From contig JBOEGN010000086.1 in the NCBI GenBank assembly GCA_050633445.1, forward strand, positions 1 to 8,639: a DNA stretch of 8,639 nucleotides, in the 5' to 3' direction. A program made the position numbers and the translations under genes. Positions 1-6,238 of this stretch are shown here, one piece after another (position 1 is the first letter of the stretch; each line of letters opens with the position of its first letter). The notes beneath the pieces are model-generated. The model searched no databases. It was not told the origin of the DNA and was given only the letters and a program-made list of their open reading frames with translations. The DNA is from Thalassobius sp050633445 (GTDB taxonomy: Bacteria > Pseudomonadota > Alphaproteobacteria > Rhodobacterales > Rhodobacteraceae).

Positions 1-928
1 ACATCATCCAGAACGGATCACGGGTCACCAGCCAGGCACCGATGATCCCACCAGAGAAACCCATCAGAGTGTTAAACGTCATGCCCGAAATGGTCATCGG
101 GGTGCCGTAGATGGTGTTCTCCATCGTGCCCGACCAGCTCCAGGCCTCGCCCGGAACGATGACACAGCCCATCAGGAAGCCCCAGAAACCGGCGATGATC
201 AGCATCAGGCCAATCAGGGTCATCGGCATCGAGTGACCCGAGATCTGGTTGGCACTGCCATCGGCGTTAAACTTGCCGATCCTTGGCCCCAGGTTGATCA
301 GAACACCCAAGGTAAAGAAGCCCGCGATCATATGCACAACGCCAGCGGCGCCGAAGTCATGATAGCCGAACTTGGTGACCAGCCAGCCATCCGCGTGCCA
401 GCCCCATGCGCCTGCCAGAATCCAGACGAATGCGCCCAGAACCACGGCCAGCACGATAAAGCCGGTCAGCTTGATGCGTTCAATCACACCGCCCGACATG
501 ATCGAGGCCGTAGTGGCCGCAAACAGAACGAACGCCCCCCAGAACACGCCCGAGGCGCGGTCATCCAGGTTGGGGCCCATATATTGGCTGCTGGGCAGCG
601 CGACGTCATTGGCATAGGCCAGACCCGAGATGCCCATGGCGCCCTCGGACAAGCTCAGACCTGTGGGGAAGGCCCAGTAGATCCACCAGCCCACGTAGTA
701 GAAAAACGGGATGATCATGGCGAATGCCAGGATGTTCTTGATCCCCGAGGCCAGCGCGTTTTTCGACCGCGAGGCCCCCATTTCATAGGCCAGGAACCCC
801 GCATGGATCAGCACCATAAGGGGGATGGTTAAGTAGTAGAAAGTTTCGGAAAAGGTGGTGCCGGTCGCATCCGCCTTTGCCTTGAGTTCAGCGACTGACG
901 CCGCCAGATTTGCAAGCTCCTGTTCCAC
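1..928 (-). CDS. amt: Ammonium transporter (Amt family), 3' part missing
   Basis: This is an inner-membrane Amt/Mep channel for ammonium, possibly also methylammonium. About 309 N-terminal residues are present; the rest lies beyond base 1. The start is GTG at 926-928, chosen because AAGGAG lies 7 bases upstream and no ATG competes. A polar segment of about 30 residues precedes the first membrane helix, which contains IHAGFLAYEMGASRSKN. Further hydrophobic helices follow. By eye against E. coli AmtB, the Phe-gate Phe is F136, the recruitment-site Trp is about W175, the pore-region Asp is D191 (DFGAAGVVH) and the first twin His is H199. The second twin His is outside the window. The AmtB S1 serine position, usually FNAGS, reads FLMGC here, so C255 replaces Ser. 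It lies 69 bases after tdm on the same strand with no convincing terminator between, so it is probably the third gene of tmm-tdm-amt. The family is clear; the exact substrate is inferred. Confidence 0.92.
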   Translation of the reverse strand, partial: MEQELANLAASVAELKAKADATGTTFSETFYYLTIPLMVLIHAGFLAYEMGASRSKNALASGIKNILAFAMIIPFFYYVGWWIYWAFPTGLSLSEGAMGISGLAYANDVALPSSQYMGPNLDDRASGVFWGAFVLFAATTASIMSGGVIERIKLTGFIVLAVVLGAFVWILAGAWGWHADGWLVTKFGYHDFGAAGVVHMIAGFFTLGVLINLGPRIGKFNADGSANQISGHSMPMTLIGLMLIIAGFWGFLMGCVIVPGEAWSWSGTMENTIYGTPMTISGMTFNTLMGFSGGIIGAWLVTRDPFWMM

Positions 929-935
929 GTCTTGA

Positions 936-941
936 CTCCTT
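936..941 (-). promoter_or_regulatory. Ribosome binding site deciding the GTG start of amt
   Basis: On the minus strand AAGGAG sits 7 bases before GTG at 926-928. It is a near-consensus Shine-Dalgarno, and it is the reason for choosing the non-ATG start. Confidence 0.75.
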
Positions 942-997
942 GTTGGGTTAAAATTTGGCGTTTCCCGCCTTTTGGTTTTGCCTCCCGTCGCGATCCA

Positions 998-3352
998 TCA
1001 GGACCGCGGACGTTCCTTTTTCGGGTCGTAATGAGGGAAGGGTGAAATCCGGGCGGACAAGCGTTTCAGATGTCCGTCCAGCTGGCCCACCTCCAGGGCC
1101 GTTCCCTGCTCGGCATGGGCCACATCGACCCGCGCCAAAGCGATCACCTTGTTCAATCCGGGCGAGCGCATGGCCGAGCAGATCTGCCCCACCTGCGCGC
1201 GCCCGATCCGCAGGCAATCGCCATGTACGGGGACGGTCTGGCCCTCGATCTCCAGCCCCACGAATTTGCGGGACGGAGTGTCCTTGCGCCGTTGCAGCGC
1301 CTCGCGCCCCACGAAATCAGCGGTTTTGGATTTGATCGGCACGGTAAAGCCCACGCCGGCCTCCCATGGGTCGGTCTGATCGTCGAAATCATAGCCGGCA
1401 AAGACCAGCCCTGCCTCGATCCGCACCAGATCCAGCCCGGCCAGCCCCATGGGTTTGATCCCCAGCGGTTCCCCGGCGGCAAACACCGCGTCGAACACAG
1501 CCGCGCCGTCCTTGGGGTGGCAGAAAATCTCGTAGCCCAGCTCGCCGGTATAGCCCGTGCGCGACAGCACGACCGGCGCGCCTTCGGGACCGCCCAAGCG
1601 GCCCACGGTAAAGCGGAACCAGCCCAGATCGGTGACCGAGGGCTGATGCGGCGGTGTCCAGATGATCTGATCGACCAGCGCCCGTGATTTGGGGCCCTGA
1701 ACGGCCAGATTGTGCTGCTGATCGGTGGACGAGCGGATCATCACGTTCAGGCCAAGGCGTTCGGCCTCTTCACGCATCCACGCGCCGCCCTCGTCGCTGC
1801 CGCCGATCCAGCGGAAATTTTGATCGCCCAGACGGAACAAAGTGCCATCGTCAATCATGCCCCCATGCGGGTAGCACATCGCCGAATAGACCACCTGCCC
1901 ATGCCCCAGCTTGGACACGTTGCGCGTCAGCACCCAGTTCATCAGGGCCTCGGCGTCGGGGCCTGTGACCTCGAACTTGCGCAGGGCGGACAGATCGCAG
2001 GCGATCACGTCTTTGCGGCAGGCCCAATAGCTTTCGACCGGATCACATTCAGGAAAGGAATTGGGCAGCCAGAAGCCTTTGTATTCCACGAAATCGCGGG
2101 TCAGGTCGGCAAATTTTTGGTGAAAGGCGCTGTGTTGCGTCATCACGGGCTCCGCGTCGGGGGTGGCGCGCCACGCGACCGAGCGTTGGAACCGCTCGGC
2201 GCCATCGTAGGTGCGCACATGAATGTCAGAAAGATGCCAGCCATTGGCCGGCGAGGTGTCATCGGGACAGGCCGAGCTGACGCAGACCAGATCGGTCATG
2301 GCGCGCAGCAGCACGTAGTCTCCGGGGCGGGACCAGGGTTCATCGGCATACATCACGCCGTGTTCGTCGATCCCGGTGTTGAAAAAGAAATTCGCGGCCA
2401 TCCAGCCCGCGCGCGCAGGCACGCCGTGATCAGCCAGAGCAGTGTTGAAATTTTCGCTGCAATTGGCGTGACCCGGATAGCCCAGATCGTCGTAGTATTT
2501 GGCGGCACAGGCCATCGCAAAGGCATCGTGACGCCCGCACGTATCCTGAATAACCTCGACCAAAGGGGTCATGTCCTGATCGAAATATTTCGCATGCAGG
2601 CCCGGCATTGGATAGGCGTGGTGCTGAATGGTGCGCGTCGTAGTGACGTCCAGCGGATGAACAATGCCACGGTCCAGCTTGCGCGCGTCGAAACATTGGA
2701 AATCGGTGCATTGGCGGCCATCGACGTCCAGCACCTGGATATAGTCTCCGGCCTTTACGCGATAGGCTTGCGCGGTGGCGGATTTCACCCGCAGATCCAG
2801 AACCGGATCGGCCAAGGGATCTGGCAAAGCATACTGGCCGACCTCGCGCGCATTGGCGCGGGTGATCAGAACCGACAACGAGGTCGCCGTGTCCTGTTTT
2901 TCGAAATCCATGGGCGCGCCGGGGGCCGAAATCACGGCCCAGCCCGCGCCCTGTACGGTGAAAAACACCGCCTCGCCCGCACGGCTGGTGTCGCTGAACA
3001 ACCCGATCGCACGGGCTGTATCCAGGCTGATCCCGCGCATAGCCAAGCTGCGCTGCACCTTGGGCGTCACCGCTGCACGAATGCCATCGCCCGCACAATC
3101 GGCCTGCCAGCCAAGCAGCCCGCAATCCACGCGGCCATCACGATGCACGGATAACAGCTCGCAACGCTGAGCGCCTTCGTCATTGATAACCTCGATCCGG
3201 TCTCCTGGCGCGATCTGCACCACGATGACACCCGCGCCGGGCACCGCGTAACGCTCTTGATTGCGCGCCAAACCATAGGCCGAGGCCCGGCGCGGCCGGG
3301 TGGGACTGGGCGCGCCGGGACGGAACAGGGCAAGTGAGGATTCAAGCGGCAT
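998..3352 (-). CDS. tdm: Trimethylamine N-oxide demethylase (Tdm)
   Basis: Tdm converts TMAO to dimethylamine plus a one-carbon unit (formaldehyde, or methylene-THF when THF is bound). The 784-residue protein has the two-part Tdm architecture. Residues about 30-400 are DUF1989-like, with blocks GDYIQVLDVDGRQCTDFQC (202-220), DTCGRHD (270-276), HANCSEN (295-301), NFFFNTGIDEHG (321-332) and SACPDD (360-365). Family members bind metal through cysteines in this region; C272, C298, C357 and C362 are candidates here. Residues about 408-775 resemble the glycine-cleavage T-protein (GcvT), including GGMIDDGTLFRLG (497-509, with the Asp pair usually near folate) and YTGELGYEIF (601-610). The start at 3352 is supported by AGGA 6 bases upstream. 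The gene follows tmm with a 63-base gap containing hairpins and precedes amt. Residues 48-69 look like a weak repeat of the 201-218 block. Dimethylglycine-dehydrogenase and sarcosine-oxidase relatives share the GcvT part but not DUF1989, so the assignment is firm. Confidence 0.95.
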   Translation of the reverse strand: MPLESSLALFRPGAPSPTRPRRASAYGLARNQERYAVPGAGVIVVQIAPGDRIEVINDEGAQRCELLSVHRDGRVDCGLLGWQADCAGDGIRAAVTPKVQRSLAMRGISLDTARAIGLFSDTSRAGEAVFFTVQGAGWAVISAPGAPMDFEKQDTATSLSVLITRANAREVGQYALPDPLADPVLDLRVKSATAQAYRVKAGDYIQVLDVDGRQCTDFQCFDARKLDRGIVHPLDVTTTRTIQHHAYPMPGLHAKYFDQDMTPLVEVIQDTCGRHDAFAMACAAKYYDDLGYPGHANCSENFNTALADHGVPARAGWMAANFFFNTGIDEHGVMYADEPWSRPGDYVLLRAMTDLVCVSSACPDDTSPANGWHLSDIHVRTYDGAERFQRSVAWRATPDAEPVMTQHSAFHQKFADLTRDFVEYKGFWLPNSFPECDPVESYWACRKDVIACDLSALRKFEVTGPDAEALMNWVLTRNVSKLGHGQVVYSAMCYPHGGMIDDGTLFRLGDQNFRWIGGSDEGGAWMREEAERLGLNVMIRSSTDQQHNLAVQGPKSRALVDQIIWTPPHQPSVTDLGWFRFTVGRLGGPEGAPVVLSRTGYTGELGYEIFCHPKDGAAVFDAVFAAGEPLGIKPMGLAGLDLVRIEAGLVFAGYDFDDQTDPWEAGVGFTVPIKSKTADFVGREALQRRKDTPSRKFVGLEIEGQTVPVHGDCLRIGRAQVGQICSAMRSPGLNKVIALARVDVAHAEQGTALEVGQLDGHLKRLSARISPFPHYDPKKERPRS

Positions 3353-3371
3353 CGTCGGTCCTTGGAAATTG

Positions 3372-3411
3372 AAAAACCGGGGGACGGCAAACCGCCCCCC
3401 TAGTTGGGGGG
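3372..3411 (-). terminator. Terminator-like hairpin with competing upstream hairpin (possible attenuator)
   Basis: Read on the minus strand just after the tmm stop: C6 (3406-3411), loop AACTA, G6 (3395-3400) form hairpin 1. The same G6 run plus CGG can instead pair downstream across loop TTTG with CCG-T-CCCCC (arms 3392-3400 and 3379-3387). That gives a 9-pair stem including one G-U, then GG and five T (3372-3376). Hairpin 2 looks like an intrinsic terminator with a 2-base offset to its T-tract. Hairpin 1 would prevent it. The pairing is seen directly; termination or attenuation between tmm and tdm is inferred. It could instead only stabilise the upstream mRNA end. Confidence 0.55.
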
Positions 3412-3415
3412 ATGA

Positions 3416-4759
3416 TCAGTTTTGCATGTAGGCTTGCATTGAATCGTCCAGCGCATCCTTCCACGGGGTGTGGTGGACGGGGGCCATGGTGCCCGTGATG
3501 ACGGATTTGTAGCTGTGGTTGCGGAAGGCCATGATGTCTTCGGCCTTGTGCGCCTTCCACTCATAGAAAGCCTCGCAGGCGCCATCCACGTCAAAGCTGG
3601 GGTAATCCGTGTCTGCGATCAGCTCTTTGACATAGTCGCCCTGATACTTGATCGCGTATTTCACATCATCGCTGATCTCTTCGCGTTCTTCACGCTCGGT
3701 CACGTCGGCCATCAGCACCTGTTTGTCAGCGGGCACGTCGATCCGCCCAAGGATGATGTCGCGGACATACCAGGCCTGAGCGTCGAACATGTTGAAGGTG
3801 AACCACTGATCCTGCATGCCCAGATAGAACATCTTGGGGTTATGCGCATAGACTACGCCCTTATACAGGTCGGAGGTCGCCAGACGGTTGGCGGTTTTCA
3901 GACGCAGATCGTCGGGCAGGAACGGGAAATAGTGCTTGTACCCGGTGCACAGAATGACCGCGTCCACGTCCTTGGTGGTGCCATCAGCGAAAAAGGCGGT
4001 CTTGCCCTCCAGCTTTTGCAATGCGGGTTTTTCTTCCCAGTTGTCGGGCCATTTGAAGCCCATCGGTGCGGACCGGTACGAGGTCGTCACGGTTTTCGCC
4101 CCGTATTTCCAGCACTGCGATCCGATGTCTTCTGCCGAGTAGCTGGCACCAAGCAGCAACACGTCTTTGCCTTCGAATTCACGCGCGTCGCGGAAATCAT
4201 GCGCGTGGACAATGCGGCCGTTGAACTGTTCGAAACCGGGATATTCCGGTACGTTTGGCGACGAGAAATGCCCCGATGCACAGATCACATGGTCGAACCG
4301 CTCCTTATAGACCTCGTCCTTAACCATATCATGCACGGTGATGGTGAAATCGCCTGCGGCGGCATCATACTCGACCCAACGGATCACGCTGGAGAACCGG
4401 ATCCAGTCGCGGACACCGGCCTTGTTCACGCGGCCTTCGATATAGTCGACCATCACGGCGCGCGGCGGGTAGGATGCGATCTGTTTGCCGAAATGTTCCT
4501 CGAAGGAGTAGTCGGCGAATTCCAGACCTTCCTTGGGTCCGTTGGTCCACAAGTAGCGATACATCGAGCAATGCACGGGCTCGCCGTTTTCATCGACGCC
4601 TGTGCGCCACGTATAGTTCCACAGCCCACCCCAGTCGGATTGCTTTTCGAAACAGACGACCTCGGGGATGTCCTCGCCCTTTTGAGCGGCAGATTGAAAG
4701 GCCCGCAATTGGGCCAGACCGGACGGGCCTGCACCAATGACCGCTACGCGTTTCACCAT
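3416..4759 (-). CDS. tmm: Trimethylamine monooxygenase (Tmm), flavin-containing
   Basis: Tmm is a soluble FAD/NADPH monooxygenase that oxidises trimethylamine to TMAO, the first step of the pathway. The 447 residues match the usual bacterial Tmm length. In order, the sequence shows the FAD Rossmann motif GAGPSG (9-14), Tmm-like blocks WGGLWNYTWRTG (43-54) and YRYLWTNGPKEG (67-78), the FMO fingerprint FNGRIVHAHDF (179-189), the NADPH site GASYSAEDIG (204-213), and LCTGYKHYFPFLPDD (270-284). Tyr207 and Asn73 match positions I recall as important in characterised bacterial FMO/Tmm enzymes: the Tyr at NADP and the substrate gate, the Asn near the flavin. GGAG lies 8 bases before the ATG. The gene is transcribed away from 4931-6238 and heads the tmm-tdm-amt unit. 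The strong palindrome at 4782-4810 lies 23 bases upstream of its start codon, suggesting local repression or induction. Generic FMOs or indole-oxidising FMOs are the only alternatives, and the sequence with its tdm neighbour favours Tmm. Confidence 0.96.
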   Translation of the reverse strand: MVKRVAVIGAGPSGLAQLRAFQSAAQKGEDIPEVVCFEKQSDWGGLWNYTWRTGVDENGEPVHCSMYRYLWTNGPKEGLEFADYSFEEHFGKQIASYPPRAVMVDYIEGRVNKAGVRDWIRFSSVIRWVEYDAAAGDFTITVHDMVKDEVYKERFDHVICASGHFSSPNVPEYPGFEQFNGRIVHAHDFRDAREFEGKDVLLLGASYSAEDIGSQCWKYGAKTVTTSYRSAPMGFKWPDNWEEKPALQKLEGKTAFFADGTTKDVDAVILCTGYKHYFPFLPDDLRLKTANRLATSDLYKGVVYAHNPKMFYLGMQDQWFTFNMFDAQAWYVRDIILGRIDVPADKQVLMADVTEREEREEISDDVKYAIKYQGDYVKELIADTDYPSFDVDGACEAFYEWKAHKAEDIMAFRNHSYKSVITGTMAPVHHTPWKDALDDSMQAYMQN

Positions 4760-4781
4760 CTTTAGTACTCCTAGCTTTCGG

Positions 4782-4810
4782 TATGAACCAATTGGACCAA
4801 CTGGTTCCTA
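4782..4810. promoter_or_regulatory. Long palindrome, probable operator upstream of tmm
   Basis: The dyad is centred on base 4796. Outer arms GAACCA (4785-4790) and TGGTTC (4802-4807) flank inner TTGGACCAA (4792-4800). Ten of 11 pairs match over 4785-4807, and TA/TA at the edges (4782-4783, 4809-4810) extend it to 12 of 14. A third half-site GAACCA lies at 4816-4821; the decamer ATGAACCAAT occurs at 4783-4792 and 4814-4823, 31 bases apart (about three helical turns). TGG/CCA arms around a short centre are compatible with FadR-type GntR operators, so the regulator at 6186-6932 is a candidate. The binding protein is not proven. Confidence 0.6.
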
Positions 4811-4821
4811 TTCATGAACCA

Positions 4822-4851
4822 ATAACGAGGAATCGAACCCGCATCGGTCAA
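4822..4851 (-). promoter_or_regulatory. tmm: Candidate tmm promoter
   Basis: On the minus strand TTGACC (4846-4851) matches the -35 consensus at 5 of 6 positions. CGTTAT (4822-4827), 18 bases on, is a weak -10. Transcription would begin near 4815, placing the palindrome at 4782-4810 just downstream of the start site, a typical repressor position. The -10 is poor, so this is tentative. Confidence 0.35.
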
Positions 4852-4864
4852 CTCTTTTTCTTGT

Positions 4865-4883
4865 CAGGAATAAATTTTTCCTG
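4865..4883. promoter_or_regulatory. Second palindrome in the divergent control region
   Basis: CAGGAA (4865-4870) and TTCCTG (4878-4883) flank an AT-rich centre, with 8 of 9 arm pairs matching around base 4874. The motif differs from the palindrome at 4782-4810, and the centres are 78 bases apart. It could be an operator for the rightward gene or an mRNA stem. No T-tract makes it a good terminator. Confidence 0.4.
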
Positions 4884-4917
4884 CCTTTTGGCCCTGCCAT
4901 CCCAACAAATAAAGCGA

Positions 4918-4934
4918 TATAGATGAAAATATGA
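4918..4934 (+). promoter_or_regulatory. Possible -10 box and three-codon ORF at the start of the rightward gene
   Basis: TATAGA (4918-4923) ends 7 bases before the ATG at 4931, so if it is a -10 the transcript would be nearly leaderless. No Shine-Dalgarno precedes this ATG. ATG-AAA-ATA-TGA (4923-4934) also forms a tiny ORF whose stop overlaps the gene start as ATGA. No good -35 lies at the right distance, so confidence is low. Confidence 0.25.
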
Positions 4935-6238
4935 GCAATAGTTCCTTCGCGCAGCGCCTGGCGGTAACTGGTTCAATGCCTCGGATGCGGGTTCAGAATC
5001 AGGCACCAATCCGAATTGGCTTCCTTACGCCCCTGTCTGGACCCGAGTCCGATTGGGGACATCCGGGGCTGGCGGGCTGCCGGATTTGGGCCGATTGGCT
5101 GAACGGTCGCGGGGGCCTGATGGTGGCTGGACAGCGCCACAAGGTCGAGATCGTGGCCCATGACAGCGCGCGTGACGCTCAGGCCACATACGACGCCGCG
5201 CGCGACATGGTGGACCGGCAAAAAGTCCGGCTGATCCTGACTCTGGGCGGCGACAGCTTTGCCCCTGCCCTGGCCCTTCTGATGCAGCGGCGCGCGCTGG
5301 TAGCGACGCTTTTGCCCACGGACCTGTCGCCGGACACGCCCTATCTGATCGCCCCTGCCGAGGTGCATCCGCTGTTCAATGTCACCGGCGTGGAGTATCT
5401 GGCGCGCACCCAGCCCAAAGCGCGCAAAGTGGCCATGTGCAGCCAAAGCGACAGCCTGGGCCTGCCCTCGTTAGCGGTCTATCGCGCGGCCTTTCAGGCC
5501 AGCGACCGGCAGGTGGTCAAAGAGCTGCACTATGCCCCTGACAACACCGATGCTGACGGGATCGTGGCCGCCTTGATGGCCGAGGACCCCGATATTCTGT
5601 GCTGGTGCTCTTCGGCTCCGCCAATGATGCATGCCCTGACGGTGGCCGCGTATAAGCAAGGGTTCAAGGGGCAGATCCTGGCCTGCACGGCTGATGACTA
5701 TCAAAGCATGATCGCATATACGTCCGCTGAGTTCATGTCGCGCTATACCTTTCAGTTCCCCGATTTCGACGACCCCAAGCTGGCAGACACCGCGTTCTTT
5801 TTCCGTCGCCCCAAGGCGTTTTTCGACACCTATAACGACCGTTTTCCGGGGCGTTGGACGGCCGTGAGCTGGGAATATGCCTCGATCCTGGACCTGTGGC
5901 ACAACGCCGTGGAAACCGCTGAAACAACCGAGCCGGTGTCGGTTCTGGCCGCGATGAAACGGGCGCAACAGATGCCGCATGCGTTCGGGATGGCGCAATG
6001 GTGGGGCAAAGAGGTGTTCGGGATCGACAACGCGCTGGTCGGGGACTGGCCGGTCGTGACCATCCGCGACGGACGCGCCCGCATTGTCGAATTTGGATCC
6101 GTTATCGACTGGCTGTCACGCCACGAAGAGTTGCTAAAAACCCAGATGGAGGCCTTGGGCCAGATGTGGCACCAACGCCTTGCGCCTAGTCCTCTTGCAA
6201 CAGCAGTTTCTGATCCTCGACCAGAGAAAGCTTCATAA
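4931..6238 (+). CDS. Orphan substrate-binding-protein-like protein without visible signal peptide
   Basis: This 435-residue protein has the type I periplasmic-binding fold seen in LivK, UrtA and AmiC relatives. Evidence is the N-lobe opening IRIGFLTPLSGPESDWG (27-43), LNGRGGL (57-63, the usual N..GG. block), EIVAHDSARDAQATYDAARDMVDRQKVRLIL (73-103), an inter-lobe stretch near 145-170 and YKQGFKGQILACTADDY (241-257). Residues 1-26 are polar with no hydrophobic core and no lipobox cysteine, so it is probably not exported by Sec. No permease or ATPase gene is adjacent. It is divergent from tmm and converges on the GntR gene. A cytoplasmic ligand sensor, as AmiC is for amides in Pseudomonas, is one explanation; a misassigned start or a distant ABC partner are others. 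The ATG at 4931 lacks a Shine-Dalgarno; Met16 (ATG at 4976) would also leave no signal peptide. The ligand is unknown; a methylated amine is a guess from position. Confidence 0.78.
   Translation: MSNSSFAQRLAVTGSMPRMRVQNQAPIRIGFLTPLSGPESDWGHPGLAGCRIWADWLNGRGGLMVAGQRHKVEIVAHDSARDAQATYDAARDMVDRQKVRLILTLGGDSFAPALALLMQRRALVATLLPTDLSPDTPYLIAPAEVHPLFNVTGVEYLARTQPKARKVAMCSQSDSLGLPSLAVYRAAFQASDRQVVKELHYAPDNTDADGIVAALMAEDPDILCWCSSAPPMMHALTVAAYKQGFKGQILACTADDYQSMIAYTSAEFMSRYTFQFPDFDDPKLADTAFFFRRPKAFFDTYNDRFPGRWTAVSWEYASILDLWHNAVETAETTEPVSVLAAMKRAQQMPHAFGMAQWWGKEVFGIDNALVGDWPVVTIRDGRARIVEFGSVIDWLSRHEELLKTQMEALGQMWHQRLAPSPLATAVSDPRPEKAS

Noticed and set aside
233..832. Plus-strand open frame of 199 codons in the first kilobase
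   Set aside because: The minus strand here encodes a clear Amt membrane protein; the plus frame is low-complexity and polar and has no ribosome site.
929..997. Possible terminator between tdm and amt (GGCG-GGAAA-CGCC followed by AAATTTT on the minus strand)
   Set aside because: The stem has only four pairs and the T run is interrupted; too weak to call, so tdm and amt are treated as co-transcribed.
1712..3154. Long open frame on the plus strand (480 codons) opposite tdm
   Set aside because: It is an antisense shadow of the high-GC tdm gene; the opposite frame has full family matches and a ribosome site, and this one has neither.
3470..4765. Long open frame on the plus strand (431 codons) opposite tmm
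   Set aside because: It mirrors the tmm coding frame by codon bias and shows no recognisable domain; Tmm on the minus strand is unambiguous.
4829..4840. GGGTTCGATTCC on the minus strand, resembling a tRNA T-arm (possible tRNA remnant or attachment site)
   Set aside because: The stem that should close it does not pair, and no acceptor, anticodon or D arm is found around it. It lies in the candidate tmm promoter spacer and is probably chance; a tRNAscan or BLAST match to a tRNA 3' end would revive it.
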